The notes beneath the pieces were generated by a model that saw only the letters and a program-made list of their open reading frames with translations, did not search any database and was not told where the DNA came from. Shown one piece after another: positions 41,047 through 49,467 of a stretch of DNA of 64,000 nt. The position numbers were made by a program, and so were the translations under genes. The stretch covers positions 586,001-650,000 of the forward strand of contig NZ_VAWB01000001.1 of the NCBI RefSeq assembly GCF_006148925.1. The letters are read 5' to 3'. How positions within the stretch are numbered: position 1 is the first letter of the stretch; every line of letters starts with the position of its first letter. The DNA is from Hyunsoonleella aestuarii. GTDB taxonomy: Bacteria > Bacteroidota > Bacteroidia > Flavobacteriales > Flavobacteriaceae.

Positions 41047-42422
41047 TAAAACAGTATTAATCCAGAAATGAATACCACAATACCTAGCATCATTAATATT
41101 AAAGTATAGGGTAAAATTTCTTTAGCCTTCAACTTGGTAATACCTAAAAGCGGCAATGCCCAAAACGGTTGTAACATATTAGTTACTTGATCTCCATATG
41201 CTAATGCCATTATAATTTTAGGTAGAGGAACTCCTAATTGCAATGCAGATTCTATTATAATTGGCCCTTGAATTGCCCATTGACCTCCACCACTAGGAAC
41301 AAAAAGATTAACCAAACCTGCGCTAAAAAAAGTAAAAATAGGCAGGGTGGATTCTGTTGCAACAGACACAAAGAAATCTGACATCATGACCACCATTCCT
41401 GAAGATTTCATAATGCCCATAATACCAAAATACAAAGGAAACTGTATAAGTATTCCAGAAGTTCCCTTTATAGCTTCCTGAACTGCTTTTAAAAAATTAT
41501 TGAAATTTTTATGAAGTAAAACGCCCAATGCTAGCATGAAAAAATTTAACATGTTAGGTGTTATTTGTAATGAGATTAAATTTCCCCAGTACTGATAGAA
41601 AAAAGCAATTAACAATATCACTCCAAAACCTATGCCCAAAACAGAGGAAAAATCTAGTTTTTCAGCTCCATTAATGGCTTCAACTGGTTTTGAGTTAAAC
41701 TTATAAACATCTAAATTAAAATTAGTAGATTCGGTTACCTTGCTAAGTCTTTTTAATACCAAAGGAACTAGAACGAGTAACATTCCAAATATTAATATAT
41801 TACTCATACTAAAAATTGTAACGTCAAAATTAATACTCCTTGGTATTTGATTAAGTATTTCAGTAGCGGAAACACCTTCCATCAAATCTTGGATATGATT
41901 ATTTTCTGCTACCTTAATTGGAGCAGACCCACTAATACCTCCATGCCAAACCATTAAACCACCGTAACCAGCAGCACCAACTAAAGGATAATTTAAAGGA
42001 ATATTGTGTTTCTGGGCGTGTTCTCCAACTTTACGAGCCAAAATTGCACCAAATATTAGCCCTAGACCCCAATTTAAAAATGCCATGAGCATAGTAGTAA
42101 CACTTACCAAAACTACTGCATCTGAAGTGTTTTTAATATTCTTAGACAAAGCAATAATTATTTTGTTAACAGGTACACTAAGCACCAAAACATGACCCAG
42201 TACAAGAATTAGCATCATCTGGTAGGCAAACACTAAAAGCGCGTTATTCCAAATACCAGACTCCCAAAACGACAAAATCTCTAATAAATAAAGACTATCT
42301 CCTTTAGGTTCAGTAAAAATGAGCGCCAAAACTATTGTAATTAGAGTTAGCAAAATTGCAATAGTAAATGGCGAAGGCATAAACCGTTTAAAAAAAACTT
42401 CGATGGATTTCGTAATCTTCAT
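41046..42422 (-). CDS. AtoE-family short-chain fatty acid transporter
   Basis: A 458-residue inner-membrane protein with about 12 helices. AtoE landmarks include FMPSPFTIAILLTLITIVLALIF, LNWGLGLIFGAILARKVGEHA, YPLVGAAGYGGLMVWHGGISGSAP, NLFVPSGGGQWAIQGPII and GDQVTNMLQPFWALPLLG. AtoE imports short-chain fatty acids such as butyrate. The ATG at 42422 is chosen; one at 42440 is also in frame. The gene follows a terminator (42455-42486) and precedes aat with a 1-base overlap. Confidence 0.9.
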   Translation of the reverse strand: MKITKSIEVFFKRFMPSPFTIAILLTLITIVLALIFTEPKGDSLYLLEILSFWESGIWNNALLVFAYQMMLILVLGHVLVLSVPVNKIIIALSKNIKNTSDAVVLVSVTTMLMAFLNWGLGLIFGAILARKVGEHAQKHNIPLNYPLVGAAGYGGLMVWHGGISGSAPIKVAENNHIQDLMEGVSATEILNQIPRSINFDVTIFSMSNILIFGMLLVLVPLVLKRLSKVTESTNFNLDVYKFNSKPVEAINGAEKLDFSSVLGIGFGVILLIAFFYQYWGNLISLQITPNMLNFFMLALGVLLHKNFNNFLKAVQEAIKGTSGILIQFPLYFGIMGIMKSSGMVVMMSDFFVSVATESTLPIFTFFSAGLVNLFVPSGGGQWAIQGPIIIESALQLGVPLPKIIMALAYGDQVTNMLQPFWALPLLGITKLKAKEILPYTLILMMLGIVVFISGLILF

Positions 42423-42454
42423 ACTGGAAAAATAAGTCATTTTCTAAACAAAAA

Positions 42455-42486
42455 AAACCTCAACGTAAATATTACGTTGAGGTTTT
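42455..42486 (-). terminator. Rho-independent terminator after DUF3127
   Basis: CCTCAACGTAA (42458-42468) and TTACGTTGAGG (42472-42482) form a perfect 11-base stem around a 3-base loop, with an A-run to the left (T-run on the minus strand) and four T to the right. Confidence 0.85.
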
Positions 42487-42527
42487 ACATAAAATGTAAA
42501 GACCTACTGGTTTCTTAAAATATTTAA

Positions 42528-42905
42528 TTAAAAAGGCAAATCGTCGTGATCATCTTCATTTAAATCACCCGCTGGCTCAAATGCATCCATTGGTGGTACT
42601 GGTGGTAAGTTCTCTCCTCCAGCTTCGCTTTGAAGTGCTTCAATACGCCATCCTTGAATAGAGTTGAAATACTTGGTTTCACCTTGTGGGTTTACCCATT
42701 CTCTACCTCTTAAATTGATATTTATTTTAACCTGTTGCCCAACCTGATAATTGTTTAATAAATCTGTTTTATCTTGAACAAACTCGACCATAATATGTTG
42801 TGGGTATTGTTCTTCTGTAGTTACAACAATTTCTCTTTTTCTAAACCCATTAGCACCAAACGTTTGAGTTTCTCCAATCACTTTAATTCTTCCTTGAACT
42901 TCCAT
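42528..42905 (-). CDS. DUF3127 family protein
   Basis: A 125-residue protein. Residues 1-95 form a beta-rich domain: MEVQGRIKVIGETQTFGANGFRKREIVVTTEEQYPQHIMVEF...INLRGREWVNPQGETKYFNSIQGWRIE. This is the DUF3127 family, which resembles an OB fold. The C-terminal 25 residues are flexible and acidic, ending EDDHDDLPF, much like single-stranded DNA-binding proteins, whose acidic tip recruits partners. A nucleic-acid role is plausible but not proven. It follows the flavin reductase gene by 26 bases and is closed by a terminator. Confidence 0.85.
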   Translation of the reverse strand: MEVQGRIKVIGETQTFGANGFRKREIVVTTEEQYPQHIMVEFVQDKTDLLNNYQVGQQVKININLRGREWVNPQGETKYFNSIQGWRIEALQSEAGGENLPPVPPMDAFEPAGDLNEDDHDDLPF

Positions 42906-42931
42906 TTACTATAATTTATATTTATTTAATT

Positions 42932-43801
42932 CTAACTTAATACTATTTTTAAAGCACTATCTACATCTCCAAAACTCAAATAATTTTGAGCTAATTTATG
43001 TTTTTCTCTATGTGTCGCATTCTTAATATTCGGGTATTTCCCACCAACATCTTCAATAAAAGCTTCTACACTTTCTTGAGAGGGTAAAACTTCAACATTT
43101 GCTAACATTCCTAAATCATTTCCAGTTAAAATCATACTATTCTTAACATGGTCTGGCAAAGCATCCACACCTATTCCTAGTGTTGATAATGGCTTTGGTA
43201 TTTCAAAAAAGCCCTTATTTGCACGACTATAATAGCTTCCTCCTGCTCGAGAAACCAAATCTAACTTCTCTTGATTAATAGCTCCATTTTCATCTAAAAC
43301 GTCCTTACTAATATGAAATTTCACTATTTCGCATATGATTAAATTTCCCGCTCCTCCTTCTGTTCCTAATTTAACAATCTCATTGACTTTACATTCAAAT
43401 TGAACTGGAGATTCTGCTACTCGAAAAGGTTTTACTAAATCCGATTTTAACATTGTTAAACCAGCCTTTTCAAATTCATTTACACCTTTGTCATATTCAG
43501 TACTACTTAATGACATTTGATGTACTAAATCGTAATTAACAACATTTATAACCACTTCCTTTGTAGCCTCTGCATTTATTAAAGTATGCTTAACAGTATT
43601 ATCTCTCACACGACGCGCAGGAGAAAATATCATAATTGGTGGATTAGCACTAAATACATTAAAAAAACTAAACGGCGATAAATTAGAATTTCCATCTTCA
43701 TCTATGGTACTTGCAAAAGCAATAGGCCTTGGTGCCACTGCAGACAACAAGTAACTGTGTAATTTTCCCGTAGCTAAGGCTTTAGGATCAAATGAAGTCA
43801 T
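42932..43801 (-). CDS. Flavin reductase-family protein
   Basis: A 289-residue FMN-binding split-barrel protein. The core motif YLLSAVAPRPIAFASTIDEDGNSNLSPFSFFNVFSANPPIMIFSP is typical of the flavin reductase/DIM6-NTAB family. The second half (residues 180-289, with SRAGGSYYSRANKGFFEIPKP) is an additional C-terminal region shared by the longer Bacteroidota members. The substrate is unknown. I choose the ATG at 43801 (MTSFDPKAL); an upstream ATG at 43822 lies in the promoter box. It is the first gene of a two-gene unit with DUF3127. Confidence 0.87.
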   Translation of the reverse strand: MTSFDPKALATGKLHSYLLSAVAPRPIAFASTIDEDGNSNLSPFSFFNVFSANPPIMIFSPARRVRDNTVKHTLINAEATKEVVINVVNYDLVHQMSLSSTEYDKGVNEFEKAGLTMLKSDLVKPFRVAESPVQFECKVNEIVKLGTEGGAGNLIICEIVKFHISKDVLDENGAINQEKLDLVSRAGGSYYSRANKGFFEIPKPLSTLGIGVDALPDHVKNSMILTGNDLGMLANVEVLPSQESVEAFIEDVGGKYPNIKNATHREKHKLAQNYLSFGDVDSALKIVLS

Positions 43802-43819
43802 ACCCATGTTTAATTTGAA

Positions 43820-43827
43820 CAAATGTA
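43820..43827 (-). promoter_or_regulatory. Promoter -7 box for flavin reductase-DUF3127
   Basis: Minus-strand TACATTTG matches TAnnTTTG exactly, 18 bases before the chosen ATG at 43801. It overlaps the alternative start at 43822. Confidence 0.55.
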
Positions 43828-43921
43828 ACTATAATGGTATATAACTAAAAACCGATTTACTAACAACTTACACAATAATATTAACAGATTTGCATTATAT
43901 TACATGTAAAAATTACCGCCA

Positions 43922-45076
43922 ATGATTTTCATAAAGTATAAGAATTCTCTTCGATGGATAATGATTGTAGTATCCTTTGTTATTGTTTCTCTTATATTAT
44001 GGAACACTTACGAGTTTTTTCAAAACTTTAAAGAAGAAGAGCGTGTAAAAATGCAAAATTGGTCTTTTGCTCAAAAGGAGTTAAATAAAACTTCCGATTT
44101 AAACACAGATATAGGCGAATTACCCATAGAAATTTTGCAAAGCAACAAGACAACTCCAATGATTATAGTCAATCAAGATGGGAGTTATGAAACCAACAAC
44201 ATAGAAGAAGAAAAAGCAAAGGATTCTATTTATATTAAAAAGCTCATTTTAAAATTTCAAAACGAATACAGACCAATTAAGGTTATATACAATAATGAAG
44301 TATTATCGACTATTTACTATGGAAACTCGCCTTTATTAAATAAATTAAAATATTATCCCTTAGCACTACTACTCATAATCTTTCTCTTTGGTGCGGTTAT
44401 TTATTTTTTCTATACCAGTAACAAAAATGCCATTCAAAATAAGTTATGGTCGGGTATGGCCAAGGAAACCGCACACCAAATTGGCACACCCTTATCTTCT
44501 TTAATTGGTTGGACTGAAATTTTAAAAAGTGAAAATGTAAATCCAAATTATATTTTTGAAATTGAAAAGGATATTGACAGACTTCAAACGATTACAGAAC
44601 GCTTTAGTAAAATAGGGTCTACAACTAATTTAGAACCACTCGATATTGTTAAAGAAACGATTGATTCTTACGATTATTTAAAGTCAAGATCATCTAAACT
44701 GATTGATTTTAATCTTTCAATACCAGATGATGCGATTATAGTCAACCTTAACAAACAGCTTTATAGTTGGACCATAGAAAATCTGGTTAAAAATGCCATT
44801 GACGCTATGAAAGGACGGGGCAAACTTACTGTTGAAATTACTCAATTAGAAAACAACGTGAAAATTAATGTTAGTGACTCCGGAAAGGGTATTTTAAAGA
44901 AGAATTTTAATAAAATTTTCGAGCCTGGTTATACTACAAAAAAGCGAGGATGGGGTCTTGGTCTTTCATTAACCAAACGAATTATAGAAGATTTTCATGA
45001 TGGAAAAATAAGAGTTTTACATTCTGAAAAAGACAAAGGCAGCACCATTCAAATTAGTCTAAAACGTGCCACTTAG
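43922..45076 (+). CDS. Orphan sensor histidine kinase
   Basis: A 384-residue inner-membrane kinase. Two helices (about 11-30 and 144-163) enclose a periplasmic domain of some 110 residues rich in charged side chains. The cytoplasmic part has His185 in KETAHQIGTPLSSLIGW, an N box IENLVKNAIDAMKG, DSGKGI and KKRGWGLGLSLTKRII. The phosphoacceptor motif AHQIGTPL differs from the usual SHELRTPL, as in other NtrB-like kinases. No response regulator is adjacent. A small zinc-ribbon-type membrane gene follows after 2 bases. Confidence 0.88.
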   Translation: MIFIKYKNSLRWIMIVVSFVIVSLILWNTYEFFQNFKEEERVKMQNWSFAQKELNKTSDLNTDIGELPIEILQSNKTTPMIIVNQDGSYETNNIEEEKAKDSIYIKKLILKFQNEYRPIKVIYNNEVLSTIYYGNSPLLNKLKYYPLALLLIIFLFGAVIYFFYTSNKNAIQNKLWSGMAKETAHQIGTPLSSLIGWTEILKSENVNPNYIFEIEKDIDRLQTITERFSKIGSTTNLEPLDIVKETIDSYDYLKSRSSKLIDFNLSIPDDAIIVNLNKQLYSWTIENLVKNAIDAMKGRGKLTVEITQLENNVKINVSDSGKGILKKNFNKIFEPGYTTKKRGWGLGLSLTKRIIEDFHDGKIRVLHSEKDKGSTIQISLKRAT

Positions 45077-45078
45077 TT

Positions 45079-45429
45079 ATGTCTGAAAGATTGGTAAACA
45101 TAAAAGAAGTAGGCCTGAAAAATAACTGCCCCGAATGTTACAGTACAGATGGTTTGCACTTAACTTTTAAACAAAAAATCGTTGAAAATAAATATTACAA
45201 ATCTATTACCAAAGAAGTCATTCATGAACTAACCTGTAAAACTTGCGACTCTACTATTTATCCTGTTCAATGGAACGATGCCATTGAGCGTGTTTTTGAA
45301 TATCAAAAAAGAGCTTTTGTACCTAAGAAAGCATCTACTTATTTAAAGCGATCGTCCTGGATAGTTGGTGGTGTAATAACCTTAGCTATTTCTATAATCG
45401 TATTTTTAATACTATATGCTGAACTATAG
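45079..45429 (+). CDS. Hypothetical zinc-ribbon-like protein with C-terminal membrane anchor
   Basis: A 116-residue protein. Two CxxC pairs, NNCPECYS near residue 16 and LTCKTCDS near 52, flank about 35 residues, an arrangement that would bind zinc. A single C-terminal helix (WIVGGVITLAISIIVFLILYAEL) anchors it with the ribbon in the cytoplasm. I do not recognise the family. It is 2 bases after the sensor kinase gene, so they share a message, and it may be that kinase's accessory protein. Its last 6 bases overlap the convergent HIT gene. Confidence 0.72.
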   Translation: MSERLVNIKEVGLKNNCPECYSTDGLHLTFKQKIVENKYYKSITKEVIHELTCKTCDSTIYPVQWNDAIERVFEYQKRAFVPKKASTYLKRSSWIVGGVITLAISIIVFLILYAEL

Positions 45430-45813
45430 ATTATCCTTAATAGCCTTAGCAATCTCTTGAAATTCTTCTGGAGTTAAGTTTACCTTTTTAATAAATCTAG
45501 CGTCTTCCATTGATTGTAAGGGAATTAAATGCACATGCGTGTGAGGTACTTCTAAACCTATCACACTTACTCCAATTCGTTTACAGGGAATTACTTTTTC
45601 TAATGCAATGGCTACTTTTCTTGAAAATGACATTAGCCCGTTATAGGTAGCTTCATCCAAATCAAAAATTTTATCAACTTCCTTTTTAGGAATACAAAGT
45701 GTATGTCCTTTTGCATTTGGATTAACATCCAAAAAAGCCAAAAAGTCATCCGTCTCAGCAACCTTATAACAAGGTATTTCTCCCTTAACAATTTTTGTAA
45801 AAATGGATGCCAT
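45424..45813 (-). CDS. HIT-family nucleotide hydrolase
   Basis: A 129-residue Hint-type protein. The catalytic histidine triad is HTHVHLIPL near residue 94, and the N-terminus ASIFTKIVKGEIPCYKVAETDDFLAFLDVNPNAKGHTLCIPK is the classic HIT opening. It hydrolyses nucleotide phosphoramidates or similar bonds. It is 4 bases downstream of greA and co-transcribed with it, the normal flavobacterial order. Confidence 0.95.
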   Translation of the reverse strand: MASIFTKIVKGEIPCYKVAETDDFLAFLDVNPNAKGHTLCIPKKEVDKIFDLDEATYNGLMSFSRKVAIALEKVIPCKRIGVSVIGLEVPHTHVHLIPLQSMEDARFIKKVNLTPEEFQEIAKAIKDNL

Positions 45814-45817
45814 AATT

Positions 45818-46291
45818 TTATCTTGAAATTTCTATAATATCAAATTTCATTACACCATTGGGCACTTGAATTTCTGCAACATCACCAACCGATTTCCCTA
45901 ATAAACCTTTTCCTATTGGGGAATTAACAGAAATTTTGCCTGAAGCTAAATCTGCTTCACCATCAGCAACTAAAGTATAACTCATCTCCATACCATTAGT
46001 TTGATTTTTTATTTTAACCTTAGATAAAACTAATATCTTCGAGTTGTCTAATTGCGATTCATCAATAACTCTAGCTCCAGCTAATGCTTCTTCAAGTTTT
46101 GAAATTCGCATTTCTAGCATCCCTTGAGCCTCTTTAGCAGCATCATATTCAGCATTTTCGCTTAAATCTCCTTTATCTCTGGCTTCTGCAATAGCTTTTG
46201 ATGCTTTTACACGTTCTACGTCCTTTAGCTGCTTTAATTCTTCGCGTAATTTTTTTAATCCTTCAGGTGTATAGTACGATACTTTACTCAT
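45818..46291 (-). CDS. greA: Transcription elongation factor GreA
   Basis: A 157-residue factor that rescues backtracked RNA polymerase by stimulating transcript cleavage. The N-terminal coiled coil is LKKLREELKQLKDVERVKASKAIAEARDKGDLSENAEYDAAKEAQG, with the acidic tip residues in GDLSENAEYDAAKE. The C-terminal FKBP-like domain carries NGMEMSYTLVADGEADLASGKISVNSPIGKGLLGK. Upstream there is a -7 box and an immediately adjoining hairpin with a T-run. Confidence 0.96.
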   Translation of the reverse strand: MSKVSYYTPEGLKKLREELKQLKDVERVKASKAIAEARDKGDLSENAEYDAAKEAQGMLEMRISKLEEALAGARVIDESQLDNSKILVLSKVKIKNQTNGMEMSYTLVADGEADLASGKISVNSPIGKGLLGKSVGDVAEIQVPNGVMKFDIIEISR

Positions 46292-46362
46292 AACTTCATC
46301 GTTTAATTAACAAAAGATGCTGAAAACAGGTATCGAAAAACCGATCTTAGAATTCAGCAAAT

Positions 46363-46401
46363 AAAAAAATCCCGTTCGCACGAGATTGTACAACAAATAT
46401 A
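46363..46401 (-). promoter_or_regulatory. greA promoter box abutting a terminator-like hairpin
   Basis: Minus-strand TATATTTG (46394-46401) fits TAnnTTTG. Directly downstream, AATCTCGT / ACGGGATT (46380-46387 with 46368-46375) forms an 8-base stem with a 4-base loop, followed by six to seven T. It pairs better on the minus strand (a G-U wobble) than on the plus strand (a C-A mismatch). The greA start is 72 bases further on. Confidence 0.5.
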
Positions 46402-46462
46402 CAAAATATTTAAAGCAATTTGCTTTTTGTTGTAAATTGCACTTTAAATTTTAAAAGATTAT

Positions 46463-46891
46463 ATGAGGTATTTATTCATATTTATTGGAATTGTTTTCCT
46501 TGTCTCTTGCAGCAGCAATAGACAAGAAAATGAAAATTGCAGATTTCTATTTGACACCGTTGTTAATCAGGATATTAATCTAAGTTTCCCTACATATAAT
46601 GAATTACAATTTCCTGGCAACTCAGTTAAAATTAATAACATAGGTAATGGTGGGGTAATTATTGCTTATACCGGAGCTGATTATTTTGCATGGGATGCTG
46701 GCGACCCAAACCATGTTTTTAGTGCTTGTTCTTCGCTTCAACCTTCTGGCTTAAATGCCACTTGTGGTTGCGAAGACGGCAATGAATATAGCCTAGTGAC
46801 CGGACAACCATTGAATGATGGCAGCCTACAATGTGGTCTCAGAAATTACCGAGTGACGAAAAATGGAAACACCCTTATAATATCAAATTAA
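46463..46891 (+). CDS. Lipoprotein with degenerate Rieske-like fold
   Basis: A 142-residue lipoprotein: signal MRYLFIFIGIVFLVSCSSN with the lipidated Cys16. The mature part follows the Rieske layout FAWDAGDPNHVFSACSSL...TCGCEDGNEYSLVTGQPL...CGLRNYRV, but the ligand pairs C-x-H and C-x2-H are broken: the first site reads ACSSL and the second CGCEDG with no histidine. So it is unlikely to hold a 2Fe-2S cluster and may serve as a binding or structural protein. It is convergent with a TonB receptor gene and shares a terminator with it. Confidence 0.68.
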   Translation: MRYLFIFIGIVFLVSCSSNRQENENCRFLFDTVVNQDINLSFPTYNELQFPGNSVKINNIGNGGVIIAYTGADYFAWDAGDPNHVFSACSSLQPSGLNATCGCEDGNEYSLVTGQPLNDGSLQCGLRNYRVTKNGNTLIISN

Positions 46892-46925
46892 AAAGCATAG
46901 TTGAAATAAAACAACTATGCTTTTT
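46891..46925. terminator. Bidirectional terminator between lipoprotein and TonB receptor genes
   Basis: AAAAGCATAGTTG (46891-46903) pairs perfectly with CAACTATGCTTTT (46912-46924) around an 8-base loop, with T-runs on both strands. It lies directly after the lipoprotein stop and 15 bases from the receptor stop. Confidence 0.88.
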
Positions 46926-46940
46926 TATAATATTCAATCT

Positions 46941-49190
46941 TTAAAATTTAAGTGTTGCACCAACTAGGAAATTGGTTGTTGCTTGTGGGTAATATCCAGC
47001 TCCTTCAATAGTGGTTATTGTTCCTGGGGTTGAAAAATCATCATCAAAGGTATAGTAGTACCCGTTAGAACTATAGGTTTCTCCAAAAATATTATTAACC
47101 AATCCAGTTAAAACAATAGATTTAAAAATAGATTTTGTTTGAATTTCGTAAGTTATATTGAAATCGTTAACAAAGTAACTACCTAATTTTGAGGTTTGGG
47201 AATCCGTATTGCCCATAAATTGTTCTCCAACATATTTGCTTAAAAAAGATAACTGTAAGCTTTTTCTCGGTTGAAAAACTAAAGTATTTGCCGCAACAAA
47301 TTCTGGAGAGAATGAAATATTTGTTTCTCCCAAATTCTGTAAAACACCATCTCTTTGAAAAAATGTGTCCTTATTTTTATTTGAACTTATGGTAAAATTG
47401 GGTTGAATAGCAAATAGTTTTGATAGTTGTAATGCTGCATCAACCTCCAACCCTAATCTATAACTCTTTCCGCTATTAGTCCTAATTGGTCCACCCGAAT
47501 TATCTAATGCTCCTGATAAAACCAATTGCTCGTTATAAAGCATGTAATAAGCATTCGTACTTATTCTTAAATTGGGACTATTATGCCTCCAACCAAGTTC
47601 AAAATCGTTTAATTGTTCAGGTTTGATATCCGGATTATTCTCAAAATCCCCCCGACTTGGTTCGCGATTGGCTCTTGCATATGAAAAGTAAAAACTATTT
47701 TTATTATTTAAAGTATAGGTAATCCCAGCCTTAGGATTCAAAAAGTTATAGTTCTCATCAATATTGAAAGGTTCCACATCTGAGTTTTGTCCTGTAATTT
47801 TATAATCTAAATTTCTTATTTGCAAATCGCCGAACAAACTCACTTTATTATTTATACGATACGTAGATTTTGCAAACACGCTGACGTCAGTTTTTTTACC
47901 ATTTCCATTGTAATACCGATATCCTTTATCAATTTGATTAGCATATTCAGCCCAAATAACTTCACCAAAATGATCGCCATTATAATTACTATATGATGCT
48001 CCAAAAGACATATTGAATACATCACTTTTATAATTTGCACTGGCATTAACAACATAAAAGTCGTTATCCAACCAACGACGTCTTAAATAATCCATCGCAT
48101 CAATCGTTTCTCCATTTACACTTATTGGCGTTAGTCCTAAAAAATCGAATGATGCATCTGGAGAGAAATATATATTTGAATACAAATAATTATCTACATA
48201 TTCTTCAAAAAAACCGCGTCCATAGGTATAGTTTAAACCAAGATTCGTTGACCAATTATTGTTGTAACGCTCATTCCAATGTAATTGATAGTGATCTTGT
48301 TTATAATCGTCTACTTGATTATCATAATAGTCTTCAAAATTTCCAGAATTATCAAATTTAATTCCTGCAATATTAAACCTTCTATTATCATCAATATTTG
48401 GATTTTCTCCTATAAATGAAATCGTCCCAGGGTCGAAACCATACCAAGATTGATAAGTTACCTCAGCTCCACCAAAAGCCAGAGCTTTAATTAAAGTGTT
48501 ATTATCGACATAGGCAGCTTGTAAAAAATAGGATTTTAAATTAGATGTTGCTCTATCAATATAACCATCAGAATTAATTTGAGACAAGCGACCAGATATT
48601 TCTAAGTGATTATTTAATAAACCCGTGCTAAATTTTACAGTATGTTTTCTAGTGTTAAAACTTCCAAAGCTATTAGAAATTTCACCAGAAGCTTCGTTAG
48701 AAACAGCGTCCGTTAATATATTTAAACTAGCTCCAAAAGCTCCAGAACCATTGGTAGATGTTCCAACTCCTCGTTGCAATTGCAAATTTTCGACCGATGA
48801 TGCAAAATCGCCTAGATTAACCCAAAAGGTCCCTAAAGACTCAGCATCATTATACGGAATACCGTTGATGGTAATATTGGTTGATTGTGGACTAACCCCT
48901 CGAACACGAATACCAGTATAACCAATTCCTGCACCGGCATCGCTGGTTGTGACAACAGAAGGTAAATAGTTTAGCAATATTGGAATATCTTGACCTAAAT
49001 TACGTTTGGCTAAATCTTTCTTAGATACATTTGAATGAGTAATTGGTGAATCTGAGGCCACACGCACCGCTTTAACTAAAACTTCATCTAACTTTTCTGT
49101 TCGTGTAGAATCCAATTGGACTTCATTTTGTTGTGCTTTTACATTTAAAGTAAATACAAGCACCGTTAAAAAAAGAAATAAATTTTTCAT
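46941..49190 (-). CDS. TonB-dependent receptor, probably for thiamine, under TPP riboswitch
   Basis: A 749-residue outer-membrane receptor with signal MKNLFLFLTVLVFTLNVKAQ. There is no carboxypeptidase-like domain; the plug starts at once (LDEVLVKAVRVASDSPITHSNVSKKDL), with GIRVRGVSPQSTNITINGIPYNDAE, and the barrel ends NFLVGATLKF. It is preceded by a TPP aptamer and a terminator. TPP riboswitches control thiamine synthesis and transport, so the cargo is most likely thiamine, its phosphate or a precursor. The NadR-like and PnuC-like genes nearby support this. Confidence 0.87.
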   Translation of the reverse strand: MKNLFLFLTVLVFTLNVKAQQNEVQLDSTRTEKLDEVLVKAVRVASDSPITHSNVSKKDLAKRNLGQDIPILLNYLPSVVTTSDAGAGIGYTGIRVRGVSPQSTNITINGIPYNDAESLGTFWVNLGDFASSVENLQLQRGVGTSTNGSGAFGASLNILTDAVSNEASGEISNSFGSFNTRKHTVKFSTGLLNNHLEISGRLSQINSDGYIDRATSNLKSYFLQAAYVDNNTLIKALAFGGAEVTYQSWYGFDPGTISFIGENPNIDDNRRFNIAGIKFDNSGNFEDYYDNQVDDYKQDHYQLHWNERYNNNWSTNLGLNYTYGRGFFEEYVDNYLYSNIYFSPDASFDFLGLTPISVNGETIDAMDYLRRRWLDNDFYVVNASANYKSDVFNMSFGASYSNYNGDHFGEVIWAEYANQIDKGYRYYNGNGKKTDVSVFAKSTYRINNKVSLFGDLQIRNLDYKITGQNSDVEPFNIDENYNFLNPKAGITYTLNNKNSFYFSYARANREPSRGDFENNPDIKPEQLNDFELGWRHNSPNLRISTNAYYMLYNEQLVLSGALDNSGGPIRTNSGKSYRLGLEVDAALQLSKLFAIQPNFTISSNKNKDTFFQRDGVLQNLGETNISFSPEFVAANTLVFQPRKSLQLSFLSKYVGEQFMGNTDSQTSKLGSYFVNDFNITYEIQTKSIFKSIVLTGLVNNIFGETYSSNGYYYTFDDDFSTPGTITTIEGAGYYPQATTNFLVGATLKF

Positions 49191-49305
49191 ATCGATTAAA
49201 TAATCATAATCGAATAAAAAGAGGTCATTATTCTTTGTCGTTAATAAACTTAATTTTTGAACGTTTGTAAGTTTTTAAAAATACTAAAGCATTTTTCTCA
49301 CTCAC

Positions 49306-49325
49306 TAAAAATGTCCTGAGGACAT
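49306..49325 (-). terminator. Terminator hairpin, likely expression platform of the TPP riboswitch
   Basis: Minus-strand ATGTCC-TCA-GGACAT (49311-49325) is a perfect 6-base stem with a 3-base loop, followed by TTTTT. It lies 7 bases after the aptamer's P1 stem and 116 bases before the receptor start, the right place to stop transcription when TPP is bound. Confidence 0.65.
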
Positions 49326-49332
49326 TTATTGA

Positions 49333-49416
49333 CGTTCGCTTTCCTAAACAGCATTACCTGTTCTAGGTTCAATGGGTATGATCTCAGCCGATTTAGGCAC
49401 CCCTTTTTTGAGAACG
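49333..49416 (-). ncRNA. TPP (thiamine pyrophosphate) riboswitch aptamer
   Basis: On the minus strand the conserved blocks are in order: P1 arm CGTTC, GGGGTGCC, CTGAGATCATACCC, the spacer TTGAACCT, AGAACAGGTAATGCTG, TTTAGGAAAGC and closing P1 arm GAACG. These are the THI-box landmarks (GGGGTGC, CTGAGA, ACCC, GAACCTG-like, GGTAATGC and GGAA). Length is 84 bases. A -7 box stops 3 bases before the aptamer, and a terminator follows it. No TPP-binding test is possible here. Confidence 0.93.
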
Positions 49417-49419
49417 CTG

Positions 49420-49427
49420 CAAATGTA
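49420..49427 (-). promoter_or_regulatory. Promoter -7 box for the riboswitch-receptor transcript
   Basis: Minus-strand TACATTTG fits TAnnTTTG and ends 3 bases before the TPP aptamer, so the transcript would begin with the aptamer. No -33 TTTG at normal spacing. Confidence 0.55.
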
Positions 49428-49467
49428 AGAACGAATAACGAATTATGAGTACGTTTTTTCAATAATT

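Noticed and set aside
46463-46891. Functional Rieske 2Fe-2S protein
   Set aside because: Both histidine ligands are missing, so a cluster is unlikely; kept as a degenerate Rieske-fold lipoprotein.
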